DNA from: Nepenthes gracilis
Lineage: Eukaryota; Streptophyta; Magnoliopsida; Caryophyllales; Nepenthaceae
NCBI GenBank assembly: GCA_033239525.1
Contig: BSYO01000014.1
Coordinates: forward strand, 5,808,536 to 5,872,535
Length of the DNA stretch: 64,000 nucleotides
Direction: 5' to 3'
This document shows, one piece after another, positions 40,811-52,539 of the stretch. The position numbers were made by a program, and so were the translations under genes. Below the pieces are notes generated by a model that was given only the letters and a program-made list of their open reading frames with translations, was not told the origin of the DNA and ran no database searches. Every line of letters starts with the position of its first letter. The first letter of the stretch is position 1.

Positions 40811-42735
40811 TTCTTTTTTGATAAGTAAAGTGCATTAAAATTAAATAAAGTATAAAATTGTGTTCTAACTCCAAGTGTTTTTTTGACTTGAAGTAAGAAC
40901 AAAGTCGATGGGGCATATCCCAATCCTCATGATCATGTCATGAATACATAGAGACTTTACAACTGCATTAACGAACAGTATACCAATTTGCCTATGTAAT
41001 TATTAACTAAGGCAACTTGACATCTCAACCTGGACGCCGTGCGGCAAAGATTTTCTCCTCCAAACCGATCAAACTGATGACCGGAACAGCAAGCCATACA
41101 AGCTGTAACTAGTAGCCATTGTGATCCAGATCCAACTGGACTGGACTGCGTTGAGACTAGTCAATAACCTCCTCACAGGGCACCAAAAAAGCAAAACCAA
41201 TCAGGTCATCTAGTTGACCGGAAAAGCAAAGAAACCTTCCATGCTTCGTCATCAGCTTCCAACCAGGACACCCTGTTGAGCGGAAAGACACAGCAATCCT
41301 TCCATGCTTCGCCAGCAGCCAACGTGATCCACGACCTAGGCCAGAATCCCGGCAGTTACATCAGATGGAAGCAAACTTGCAAATACAGGCAACATCAACA
41401 TGACACCCACCCGGCCGCATCATCAGACCGGCAAAGGAAACACAACAGCAATACTGGGTGAATTGAATCACAACAGCAGACTACCGTATCAGGCAAACGC
41501 AGCCATTCAACCTCCATCAATTCAGAAGGAACTCCATAATAGCAAAGCAAACCCGAATCGGCATTTTTGCATTATGATGCAATACGGCAGGCATGCCATC
41601 CAATAAAAACTAGTGCAAACCAGAAAAATCCATTAATCCGGCAATTTGCACCTTTCCGTCAAATTTCATAGCATCTGCAGCAACCAAAGCCATACACACA
41701 TCAAAAATCTACGGAACCCCAAAAATTTATATATAAACAAACCACCTAAACAAGGTTAGGTGCAGGGGGCGTGCGCCTCTTCTTATGCCTTTTGGACTTT
41801 GAGAGGGAAGAAGGAGGATCTCCACTATCACAGGAAGGGGATAAACCTTCAATAGGAAGGGGGGAGGGGGTTTATGAAACACCCTTGTTGCTAGACGAAT
41901 CCTCGAATATAAGAGTTGAATCCGGCCGAGATTCAGGAAAAGCAGAGTTCCCATTGTGACGTGCTAGCCTACCAGCACTTGGGTCCCCAACTAGAAGGTC
42001 ATCTGCGACAGTCTGGTGTGGATTATCAAGCCCGGGGTGGCAATTCAAAACAAGCAAATTGGGATGCTCTGTCTCCGAGCAAACCTTGAGGGTGTTGCTA
42101 GCAAAACCAGAGACAAGAGAACCCACATTCCTTCCAAGAGAGAGTTCCACAGGGGAGTTGTCCATATCTGTAAAAGTGGGCTTTTGGACTCCACGAGTGA
42201 CAGACACATCCACATCCATTGAAAGAATTCCATGCTTCAAGACATACGCAAATGAAATTGAAGCTTCACCATCAGAGCCGCCGTACCCTTGCGAACCATC
42301 CACAATCAGGGGAGACAAAGTAGAATTATCGCGAGATACCTGTCCAACAGGAGAAAGATGAGCAATACTAGATATTGCAGCAGTGGGATTGATCAACTGC
42401 TCAACAAAACCATCACTAGATACCAAATCCCTCGAAGGGGAAGACAAGGAATCCACATGCTGGCTACAAGAACACCCCTGGTCCAGACTAGCATCCACCA
42501 GACCAGAGACCAGCTTTTGATCTCCACCAACCCGATCACTGAAACTGACCTCCATATCACAGACCTTAGGGGCTTAGCAACCACATCAAACTGAAAATCC
42601 TGGGATTCACATTCGGGCATGCAATGGCCAAAGAAATGACAGGACCTACACCAAGTGGGCTTCCAGGCATACTCAACCTCTACAAGAGTTGAATTCACCA
42701 GAGCATAAGACCTCTCAGTAGCCAGCCTAATCTTA
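40811..42735 (-). mobile_element. H5: 5'-truncated ORF1-plus-3'UTR element with target duplication
   Basis: It is flanked by GACCRGCCTGATCAC (40796-40810 and 42736-42750). The T-run starts at 40811 (interrupted by one C), then an inverted hairpin with arms near 40863-40880 and 40887-40903. About 850 bp of noncoding 3' UTR (40910-41760) leads to the C-terminal half of an ORF1 (41760-42710). Between ORF1 and tail there is no ORF2. Confidence 0.82.
41760..42710 (-). pseudogene. ORF1 C-terminal half of H5, with CCHC knuckle
   Basis: From 42710 leftward the minus strand encodes VEVEYAWKPTWCRSCHFFGH and a CX2CX4HX4C knuckle completed by CMPEC, then a Ser/Asp/Val-rich linker. A short frame change lies near 42555. 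The linker continues to 41872, and after a further frame change the end is very basic (SKSKRHKKRR). The knuckle is intact. N-terminal leader and core are missing by 5' truncation. Confidence 0.75.
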
Positions 42736-43080
42736 GACCGGCCTGATCACACTCAAGGCCTCTCCAATCATTGGGCAATAAAGGCCACTCCAGCCTTTAA
42801 GAGGACAAAAAGGCATTCCGGATATAAGAACAAATGCACTTCGGATAAAAGAACAAAGCCACTCTGTCCAAGGTGAGCATAAAGCACTCCAGCCACCAAG
42901 TGATACACAAAGCCACTTCGGCCATAAACAAGACGAGAGTGTCAATCTCAATTCAACTTTGTCCACACCACACACAAGGCCGCTCCAGCCTTAAATTGAA
43001 ACAAGGCCTCTCTGCCAATTATTTTTTTTGTAAGTAATTAATTGCATTAAAAAATCTAAATAATGTATACAGCAACTATG

Positions 43081-44236
43081 TATACAGCTTTGTCCTTGCG
43101 TCTGAGGACTCCGAAATCCAGAGTGTTTTTTTTATGCTTTTATTTAGCCGGAGTTGTTTCACTTCTAGGCCGGAGTGGCATGAATCCGGAGCTGTAGTCG
43201 CGGAGGATGAAAAAAAAATCGTTTTGTCCTTGCTTTTGAGGACTTCGGAATCCGAAGTGCTTTTTTGTACGTTTCTTTAGCCGGAGCTGTTTCACCTCTA
43301 GACCGGAGTGGCATGAATCCAGTGCTGTGAGGCCGGATTTCCTTTGGTTCTATTTTAGCCGAAGCTGCCTTTGTTGGTTGGTATAAAAAAAAAACTCCTT
43401 GTTCATGCTTTTGAGGACTCCGGAATCCGGAGTGTTTTTTGTTCGCTTTTTGCCGAAGTGGCCTTCGTGCCTATTTTATGCGTAGATTGAATCCGGTGCT
43501 TTTTGAGGACTCCGGAATCCGGAGTGTTTTTTGTTCACTATTTAGCCGGAGTGGCCTTTGTGCCTGTAGCTTCGTAGATTGAATCCGGAGCTATTTCTCT
43601 CTAAGGCCGGAGTGGCTTGAGTGCGCTGAGGCCGGATAAAAAAAAAATTTTGTCCATGCTTTTGAGGATTTGGCCAAGTGTTAGAGGACTCTGGAATCTG
43701 GTATGTTCTTGTATGCTTTAATGGCTAGAGTGGCCTTCGTGCCTGTTGTTGCAAAAAGTTGCGGATGACGACTCTATGGTTCAGAATGCTTTATGTTTCG
43801 CCAAAGTCCGGAGAGGCCATTCGCTTGATAAATTTCAAAGTCCGTTTATATGGACGGAGTGGCCTATTGTTCTCTGTAAGGATGGAATGGCCTTTTTCGA
43901 CCAATGACTGGAGAGGGTCGTTCTGCTTTTTGCTCACTATTGGACGGAGTGATTTTGTAGCAGAGTCCGGAGCGTTATTTGTTCATTTCCCGACCGGAAT
44001 GATCTTTGTTATCTGGTGCTTGCCGTTTTCGGAGTGCGATTCAAATGTTGAGCAAGTTTTGCGTTTTCAACGCCGATTATGATATTGTATTCTTGTTTTC
44101 AATGACATTTGTCATGGTTCAGGGACTCCCTGCTTCTATGTTTCTTTTCCAAGTCGGCAAAACACTTGGTAATGAACATAGCTGTTTGTACATATTATTT
44201 AAATTTTAATGCAATTAATTACTTAACAAAAAAAAA
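43081..44236 (+). mobile_element. N14: CGGAGTG-array element inside the H6 tail
   Basis: It is a plus-strand array (43130-44000) of units such as ggccggagtggc mixed with 'gaggactccggaatccggagtg' phrases. A T3 tail follows (AGGGACTCCCT near 44121, hairpin arms near 44138-44155 and 44163-44180, poly(A) 44228-44236). H6 tail sequence stops at 43080 and resumes with gttctttacc at 44237. No clear duplication is seen; an ATGTATACAGC direct repeat sits at the left junction. Confidence 0.75.
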
Positions 44237-44741
44237 GTTCTTTACCAAGTGTTTTGCCGACTTGGGTAAAGAAACATAGAGACAAGGAGACCCCAAAACC
44301 ATGACGAACATCATTAATAAAGAAAATTACATAATCGGAAGCGGCGCTTGAAACGCAAACCTAACACTGCGCTTGATATGCACGCTGAAAGAACGGCAAT
44401 TGAGATGTAAACCAAGAGCGGCAATCTCTTGTCCTAATCGGCACATGAAATGCCGAGTGCAATGACACACACCAGCCTCCAACAAGGCGACAATCGAGCA
44501 CGATCAAAGCATGCCAAACCCACAATTAAAATAGCGGATGAAGTACGCATTCCCACACTTCAATTTTACCTCCATTAGAAATCGGGCGAGACTTGCCCAC
44601 ACATCAAATCGGCATGTGAAGTCGGCAATTTACCCTCCAAACCAGACCGAAAAAAAGATTCCATGTCAGACAAGCTTTTTTTTGGTAAGTAAGTAAATTC
44701 CACGTCAGATTGGAAAAGTCTTCTTGCTTGTTCTGTTCTGA

Positions 44742-46810
44742 TTGGAAAAATCTTCCTTTTTTCAAATCTGTGTTCGTCGCCATTGTTGTCTGCTGAATGG
44801 TTTCCTTCTGATGAATCCGTCTGCTTTAATGGGTTCAAAAGCAATGGCTTCTATGGGTTCAAATCTTCCGGAGCGTGATTTTCTGAGTCTACAAACCGCC
44901 AGGAAGGTATCTTTTAAGGTTAATCCTAAAGTTCGAGATTCTCGGGTATATGCTGGTATCTCTGTTTCTCCTGCTACCCCAATTTTTCAATCTGATTACT
45001 ACAAGGGATTGGTGGGAGAGCACCATTATGTAAACCATGAGATGTCAATTTCATTGCTTGACTCCTCTGATTCTTCAATTCCAAAACTGTATTCAGAGAT
45101 GAATTTTATGAAAACGACTGAAGGGGTTTTGCCATCCTCTCATATGTGCTGTGAGGGATTGAATTCTGATGCCATTGGATGCTACCGAGATTCGGCTGGA
45201 TTCGTCCCAGTTGAATTGGTTCAAGATGGCGATTTGGATGCGAAGGACTCAGGGGCAGACTTGTTGCCTGAAGATCGATTCTGTGTTAACAGGCAAGGAA
45301 TTCAATTGGATGCTATTAGTCAGCATGATGTGCACGGTGAATATGCAGTGGCTCCTTCGGACTCAGGCGTGGAATGTAATTCCATGGGTCATCAATTAGG
45401 GATGAACCATCAATCTCCCCAAAGGGACGTGCTTACTGTTCCCAGATCTGATGCTCACTCAGGGTTATCCACGGAGAACGTTGATGAACATCAGGGCATC
45501 ACGTGGTCCTCGGTGGTGACAAAGAGCACTCTTGGAGGTAAGTCTCAACTAAAATATTATCCTCCAAATTTTTCCAATGTTGAGAATACTGTTTTGACAC
45601 CCCCTGACGATGTTAGACAACAAGGTGAGGAGCTTTGGGGAACCACTTTGGTTGGATATTGTGTTGGCAACCCCATTCATTACAATGCTGTTAATAATAT
45701 CACTAGAAAACTTTGGGCTTGCTTTGAACTGCAACATGTGGCTGGAAATGATTTGGGGTTTTTCTTTTCCGATTCTCATCTACTCAAATGATGGAGAAAT
45801 GCCTTAATAGTGGCCCTTGGTCTATCCCTGGCTATCCTTTCTTTCTAAAGAAATGGAAACCGGGGATACTGTTGTCCAAAGAGGAGCATAAATCATTCCC
45901 CAACTGGGTGACGATGACTGGAGTCTCTGTTGAATTGTGGACTCCACTCGGATTGAGCTGGATTGCCAGTGCAGTAGGGAAGCCAATCCGGTTAGATCCA
46001 GTCATTGCGAGGCTTGAAACAATAGGGTTTTCTAGGGTCTGTGTTGAAGTGGGGGTCGATACCCATTTACCAGACTCTGTGAAAGTTCATTCGGGTTGCC
46101 TTGATGAGCACTCGGACAATCCATACGTTGAAATTAAGTTAGCTTATCAATGGAGACAGCTCAAGTGAACCCTGTCTCGTGATGTTGGGGCAAAGGCTTC
46201 ATCTCCTAAACGAAAGTGGCTCCCTAAGGAGGTGGGCAGTAGCCATCACCAGGTTCCGTCTGGCCCAGTGCTGAACACTTTGATGACTTGCCAGGATGTG
46301 GCTCCTTTTTCATTTGCCGAGTTGGGCCAAGAGGTATTGGCCTCCTCCAATCCCTTTAGTGTCCTTCAGGAGTTAGTTAAGGTTGAATCACTTCATGATG
46401 GCACATGCCCCCCAGATTCTCTAGTGGTGGTTCCCATTTCTGATTCTCTGAATTTGATCGATCCTGGATTAGAATCTTCCATGAAGTCCGCTGTGATGAA
46501 TAATGTCCTGCAATCACAATGCGGACTTCAAGAGAATCGGTTGATTCCTAGTTGCCATCTGGACTCCATTTCTCCACTTTCGGCATCTGATCCAGGCGGT
46601 CATGTGGATGTGGTGTCATCTTAAGAGCCTTCTGATACTGAATTAGCTGGTCCTCCAGGGTTGCTTGCGAATAAACAAAGCCCAGAGTCCATGAGTCCTC
46701 TCCTAGGCAGTGTCAATAAGAGAGGGAGAAAGGCGTCAAGGAAGAAAATGGGTTGGTTAAAGCAACCCCTGGGTCTAAAAGGTCTCTCCGATCTCGCCTT
46801 CATCTCATGA
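44742..46810 (+). pseudogene. ORF1 of LINE-E (gag-like)
   Basis: The frame opens at 44742; an inner ATG at 44811 is an alternative start. The leader is unlike that of LINE-C. The core follows: TWSSVVTKSTLGGKSQLKYY, WGTTLVGYCVGNPIHYNAVN, KLWACFELQHVAGND, a frame change near 45788, FLKKWKPGILLSKEEHKSFP, WVTMTGVSVELWTPLGLSWI, SAVGKPIRLDPV and FSRVCVEVGVDTH. After VEIKLAYQWRQLK there is a stop and a basic stretch with no CCHC knuckle. The C-terminal part has VLQELVKVESLHDGTCPPDS and LAGPPGLLANKQS, with a stop at 46622 inside it. It ends KMGWLKQPLGLKGLSDLAFIS, the TGA overlapping the ORF2 ATG. Confidence 0.82.
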
Positions 46811-49800
46811 TTAATATAGCCTGTTGGAATGTGAGGTGGCTAAATGGGTTGGTTAAAGCCCATGAAGTCCGTAACCTCATCAACTCCCACGACTGTCATA
46901 TTGTGGGATTGGTTGAAACCAAAGTAGCTGAGAAGAACTCTGCGTCTATCTCAGCTAGAATTAGATCTCATTGGCATTGGCACATGAACTACTCTGAAGC
47001 CTCTCTTGGGCGTATTTGGATTGGTTGGGGCCCTATTAAGGTAGGGGTAAAAATTATTTCCTTAGAAGATCAGGTTATTCACACTGAAGTCCTGGCTCTG
47101 GAGGAAAATTTCCGTTGTATTATATCGTTTATTTATGGTGCGAACTCAGAAAGCCTTCATAGGCATCTTTGGGAGAGCCTTAGACAGGTGGCTTCCTTCC
47201 CTGGTGATCTTCCCTGGGCTATGCTTGGAGATTTCAATGCTATTCGGTCCCCGTCCGAGGCCCTTGGAGGTATTTGGCACCAAAAGCGTTCATTAGATCT
47301 TGACAAATGCCTCCGCGATTGTGATCTTGAGGATGTGTGCCACGATGGTATGCATTATACATGGAATGATGGGCGGGACCCTCCAAATCCGATTTTCAGG
47401 AAGCTAGATAGAGTTGTGGTAAATGGGCATCGGATGGATCACTTCAGAAGGGCCAAAGCAACTTTCACACCCCCCAGACTGTCTGATCATTCTCCGTGCA
47501 TTCTTTTCCCGTCCGATAATCGAAATCGAAATCATGGGATGTTTCGATTTAACAATTTTCTCACCAAATCCCCCATATTTCACCAAGTGGTAAAAGATGC
47601 CTGGGTTGATGTTGTGAGAGGTACCCCTATGTTTCGTCTGGTGTCAAAACTCAAAAGTATGAAGTATGCACTGAAAACTCTAAATTTTCAAGAAGGTGAT
47701 GTCCATGACGAAGTCTTACAGACCAGGAAAAAATTGGAGGAAATTCAGGGACAACTCCCTTCATCACTTGGTTGTTCCCATGTCGAATCTTCATGTAGGA
47801 CGGCTTGTCATGATGCCATGGCAAAGGAAGCTGAATTCTTTCAACAAAAAGTTAAAACCAGATGGCTTAAAGAGGGAGACCGGTGCACAAAATTCTTCTT
47901 CAAGACCATAAATGGTAACAATAACCAGAACAGAATTATCTCCCTGCTTGATGAGACTGGGAACCTGACTGTTGGGATTGAGGCTGTCCATAAATTGGTT
48001 GTGGATCATTTTAGGAAGGCACTTGGGTCCGGACGTACGGGTGGCCCGATTGATGTATCACGGATTCGGCCTTACATCCATCACACTGTTTCAGATTGTC
48101 TAACTGGTACACTCATTGGTCCAGTTACTGAGTAGGAGATTCGAAAAGTGATATTCACAATTGGTGATGACAGAGCCCCTGGGCCGGATGGTTTGTCTTC
48201 AAAATTCTTTAAGGCTTCATGGGAGGTTGTAGGTCAATCTATTTGTGAAGCCATCTGTGATTTTTTTAACCAGGAAAACTTCTCAAACAATTGAATACAA
48301 CTATTATCAGTCTTATCCCGAAGGTGCCGTCTCCAAGAACTGTTTCTGAATATCGACCAATATCATGTTGTAATGTCATCTACAAAGCCATCTCAAAGAT
48401 CATTGCAAACCGACTAAAGATGACATTACCCTATCTTGTTGGAAAGTGCCAAATGGCTTTTGTTGCTGGTCGTCAAATTAGTGACAATATTCTTCTGGCT
48501 CAGGAACTGCTACATAAGTATCACCTTGGCCATGACCCTCCTAGGTGTACTTTGAAAATTGATTTGATGAAAGTATATGACTCCGTTCATTGGGACTTCA
48601 TTATCACCATGTTGTCACTTATGAAGTTTTCTCCTCAAATGGTTGAATGGATTAGGCAATGCATTACCACTCCTTCGTACACTATGAACATCAATGGAGA
48701 AGCAATCGGGTTTTTCAAGTGGGGAAAAGGCCTGCGCCAAGGTGATCCTATCTCTCCATATTTATTTGTGCTTATAATGGAGGTACTAAATGGAATCATT
48801 GAAGTGAAGGCTAGGAGGAACGATCAATTCAAATTTCATTGGAAATGCAAAGTGACCCAAACAATCATGCTTGCCTTTGCAGATGACCTTATTCTTTTTT
48901 CTCATGCTGATATTACCTCAATTCAGATTCTTAAGGAATGTCTTGAGGAGTTCCAATTGTACTTGGGTCTCTCTGCAAATAGGAACAAAAGCAAGGTATT
49001 TATCTATGCAAAGGACAATTCTACCCACCAAGACATAGTTAGTCTTTTGGGTTTTAGAATGGGCAATCTTCCAATTCGCTATTTGGGGGTTCCATTGATT
49101 ACCACTAGGCTCTCTTCCAAGGATTGTACTTCTCTCATAGATCGCATTACTCATCGTATTTAGTCTTGGAAGAATAGGTGGCTATCATTTGGGGGCCGTT
49201 TGCAACTTGTCGCATCCATTCTAGCCTCCATTCATCTCTACTGGGCCTCAATTTTCATCTTGCCCAAATCCATTCTCAAATCGATTGATTGTATCATTAA
49301 ATCGGCTCCTCCGGGTCCGGATCTTCTGAAGGAAAGTTTACTGCAAAGGTAGCATGGGATGAAGTGTGCTACCCCAAGAGTGAGGGTGGGTTGGGCCTAA
49401 GAAACCTGTAGGATCTGAACAAAGCTCTCATATGTAAGCTCTTGTGGAGGATCATCTCTAAGGATCCTAAGTCGGTCTGGTCCTCTTGGATTCATAAAAA
49501 TAGGATAAGAGACCGCTGTATTTGGACTCTTAAAGTTCCAGAGTCAACTCCTTAGAGTTGGAGGAAGATTATGAAACTTCGCCCATTCATGCGCTCTCAT
49601 TGCATCCATACCATTGGTGACGGGTCTGATACCTTTCTATGGCATGACAATTGGCACCCGATGGGGCCACTGAGTATGGTAAGTTCTGATCGTACTCATT
49701 TGGTTTCGGGGCTGCCATGGGATGCTAAAGTTCATACGATTATCAGAAACAACCAATGGGTATGGCCTAATCCATACGATCACAAAATCTCTTGTCTCGT

Positions 49801-49913
49801 AGAGAAAATGCCCACTTATTTTCCAAACACCAATAAATCTGACTCAGTGAGATGGGACGACAATGTTGATGGTAAATTTTCATCTAAATCTGCTTACTTT
49901 CTTATCCATCCTC
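46807..49913 (+). pseudogene. ORF2 of LINE-E: endonuclease / reverse transcriptase, few lesions
   Basis: ATG at 46807 (MINIACWNVRWLNGLVKAHE). Endonuclease motifs are complete: GLVETKVAEKNS, LGDFNAIRSPSEA, YTWNDGRDPP, LDRVVVNGH and LSDHSPCILF. The linker has EAEFFQQKVKTRWLKEGD. A TAG at 48133 replaces what is Glu in relatives, and a frame change follows near 48280. RT is intact from 48291: EYRPISCCNVIYKAISKII, LKIDLMKVYDSVHWDF, GKGLRQGDPISPYLFVLIME, LAFADDLILFSHAD (both Asp kept), IRYLGVPLITTRL. A second TAG at 49161 replaces Gln before SWKNRWLSFGGRLQLVASIL. Frame breaks in the post-RT part near 49295 and 49560. LINE-F cuts it at 49914. Confidence 0.9.
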
Positions 49914-49921
49914 TTTTTTTT

Positions 49922-51446
49922 GGTAAGTAAGTATTTTGGATTGATGGGAGAAAAAAATTACAAAAATAATGTTTTATCTCCAAGTATATTGACTTGGATT
50001 TAAAACATGAAGAGCTAGGGCATACCCCGAGCAAACGGTACATCATATAATACATAAAACGCCTCTAGGAGGACAACGATCTACAGACACCCATAATAAA
50101 TATGCAACAGCATTGCATGACACGCAAAAGGCTGCAACAGCATCAGCAGCAAAAAAAAAAAACCACAGTTGTTTCAAACAGAAGCATACCAAACCAAGGG
50201 CAAAAATAAAGCTGAATTAACACCCAGCCAAAACCAGTAGCAGATCCATGCCCACATCTCAGCCAAAGGCAGTGCATCACTCGACTGCAGCATCCATCCA
50301 TTGCAATGACAGAGGCGGGAGCAAAGTGGCTTCGGGCAAAAGATGGAAGGGAACATCGAGCAGTCCTCCCATGTAGATTTTACAACCCATATGGCTATAG
50401 CTTTTCAACACCGCCTGCGATCCCGAAGTGGGAGAACAAGGCGATCCTCCTCATGTCGACAATGGATCCATCATCGCAACACCATCACTCGAGCTCCTTC
50501 ACCCAACCGCAGCTCACTGGCATCGGTAAAAGTAGCAATCCTAGATCGGCAGGCCGGCTCCAACACCACTACTTCGGAGGAGCAGCCATCTCCGCTAGCA
50601 GCTTTGAATTCGGCCATAGCTACCAATGACATAAGTGTAGGCAACGTCCAACAGCACCGAAGCGCCGATACCTTCAAGAGGCACAACACGTCACTAAACA
50701 ACCAGATATGCCAATTACAGCATGAGCCACTCCACCACCAGCTTGCCGAGCTGATCAACATTCCAAAGATCGATGATAATCACAATGACAAAATCAGTAG
50801 CCACCCACCAAAATATTCCAACAATGACAAAGAATCTAGGCAAATTTCGCAGCGCCCTAGCCCCAGCCCAGCTCCAGCAGTATTATCCAACAGCAATCAA
50901 ATGTACCCCTCAACACTCCCCAGCCCAAGGCATAACACCACACTGCATCATCCGCATGGGCTAGCTCAGGAAATGACGCACCATACTCTATCCAGCACAT
51001 TGTAGGCACGCCTTCAGAATACCAGCTTTCCATTTCCAAAACCACCCCCAGCAAAAATCATCATCAAGAAAACGAACCCAACACCTAAGAAGCAAAGCAG
51101 TGACAAGCAATCCACAATCAACCGGCAGCTACTCCCTCATTGAGAATATAGTCAGTTGCCATAATTCTTACCTCATCAGGCAGATATCACAATCTTCCAC
51201 ATCCAAACATCACTTCCACACAATGAACCGGCACAACAGGGAATATCAACTAGATTAAGTTGATACTTCCAACAGCACCCGGCCCCAATCACAACCAGCG
51301 GTGCGACATCTTCAGGTTTCATACCTACCCAGGACCACTATTGAGCCACACCTGAAGAGAATAAACAGAACCCGACAACCTTTTTTTTTTGGGGGAGGGG
51401 AGGGGGAGGATCACCCAGTGAGAAACCAAAGGGTAGTTCACTGATC
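49922..51446 (-). other. LINE-F 3' UTR
   Basis: Noncoding, with many CAGCA/CAAC words. The first ~500 bp are a close match to N9. A long open frame on the plus strand here (50343-51005) is antisense to the element and shows no recognisable domain. A T-run and G-rich patch lie at about 51380-51410, and an A/T tract at 51450-51470 abuts the ORF2 stop. Confidence 0.65.
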
Positions 51447-51950
51447 CTAATTTTTTTTTAAAAAAAATTTCCAACGGACAAGAATCGAGCGGTTTGTACA
51501 CCCATCAGCAAACAAGGAAGCCCTCAGTTTGTCCAACGACGTTAGTAATCTGAGAATAAATCTGGGATATATCCTGTGGGGAGGATTTCTGGAAGATCTG
51601 GTGGTTACGTTCTCTCCAAATAAAATAGACTGTGGCCGCAAGAGAAAGGCGCTTGGATAAGGCAATAGGATTCTTCCCTTTCCATTGATGGGTAGCCCAA
51701 ATGATATTATGGAACCATTCAGGGTAAGGCCACTGAATGCCGACTTTCCTTTGAATTTTAGCCCACAAGGATCTAAAGAAAGGATAGGAGAAAAAAAGGT
51801 GTTCATGGTTTTCATCATCCAAGTCACAAAGAATGCATGTATTGGTGAGGTTTGGAATACCTTTGATGCGGTCAGTGGTATTTAGCCTTCCTTTCATAGC
51901 CAGCCAAAGGGTAAAAGCGTAGGCAGGAATTGGGAGGGACCCCAAACTAA
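51447..51950 (-). pseudogene. LINE-F ORF2, zf-RVT and C-terminus
   Basis: The minus strand encodes LPIPAYAFTLWLAMKGRLNT, CILCDLDDENHEHLFFSYPF (the last Cys of the usual cluster replaced by Tyr), VGIQWPYPEWFHNIIWATHQ, AATVYFIWRERNHQIFQ and a tail, with a frame change near the end. It is split from the upstream part by N15. Confidence 0.85.
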
Positions 51951-52521
51951 CTGAAGTTGACGAAGCAAGGAGCTGTTGTCGAAAGCAAGCTCTATGTGCA
52001 CTGCTATTTGTATCGATGTTGTGACGGGTACTATCGAATGAGATGATGTGGAGTCAGGCGATGTTCCTGCAGATTGTATGGGTCCAGCGGATTGGGAGCC
52101 ATCTCATCGCTGTATCTTAGAATTCAATATGTGGAATGTTGGGGCTGTGCGTGTGCTAAAGAATTTTGGTATCCTATGCTGCAATCTCCTACAGATGCTC
52201 GAAGAAATGGTTGATCTGATGTAGGTTGCTATTGGTGGTACTGTTGAAGCATGATGAATTTATTATGCTGGACCATGAATTCTGGAAGCCGCTGGCTTTT
52301 AGTTTTCTGTTCTCAGTAATCTTTGCCAAATGTATTGTTTGTGAGGTTGTTTTGATGTTTGTTGTCCTTTAGTAGGACCCTTTAGTCATACTTTTGGGTG
52401 ATCGGCTAATACCATCACGTCTATGACTAAATTCCAAGTCGGAAAAACACTTGGAATTAAATCATAGGCTGTATATTTGTTTCTTTTTAATACAATTGAC
52501 TTACTTACCAAAAAAAAAAAA
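51951..52521 (+). mobile_element. N15: 571-bp noncoding insertion with perfect 18-bp target duplication
   Basis: GGAGGGACCCCAAACTAA occurs at 51933-51950 and 52522-52539. The tail is a distinct subtype (T5): a hairpin with arms CTATGACTAAATTCCAAGT (near 52422-52440) and ACTTGGAATTAAATCATAG (near 52450-52468), then ttacttacc and poly(A) 52510-52521. The TGCTCGGGG box is replaced by another short sequence. No ORF. Confidence 0.92.
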
Positions 52522-52539
52522 GGAGGGACCCCAAACTAA

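Larger units (their letters stand above)
40431..43021 (-). mobile_element. H4: 3' UTR array of an H6-like element, interrupted by H5
   Basis: It starts with a truncated T3 tail (accatgacgaaagt...), then an inverted CGGAGTG array at 40500-40810 and 42736-43021. Blocks at 40620-40810 and 42736-42925 are near-identical to H6 at 57975-58170 and 58150-58350. A larger unit beginning agagtggcaatctcaattcaa recurs at about 40545 and 42932. No ORF remains in this copy; H6 is inserted at 43022. Confidence 0.7.

Noticed and set aside
42016..42600. Plus-strand ORFs over H5 ORF1
   Set aside because: They are antisense to the minus-strand ORF1, which has a CCHC knuckle and conserved context; the plus frames have none.
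50343..51005. 220-codon plus-strand ORF
   Set aside because: It is antisense to the LINE-F 3' UTR, of low complexity (Ser/Asn/His/Gln from CAA/CAC/CAG words), and the related N9 sequence does not keep it open.
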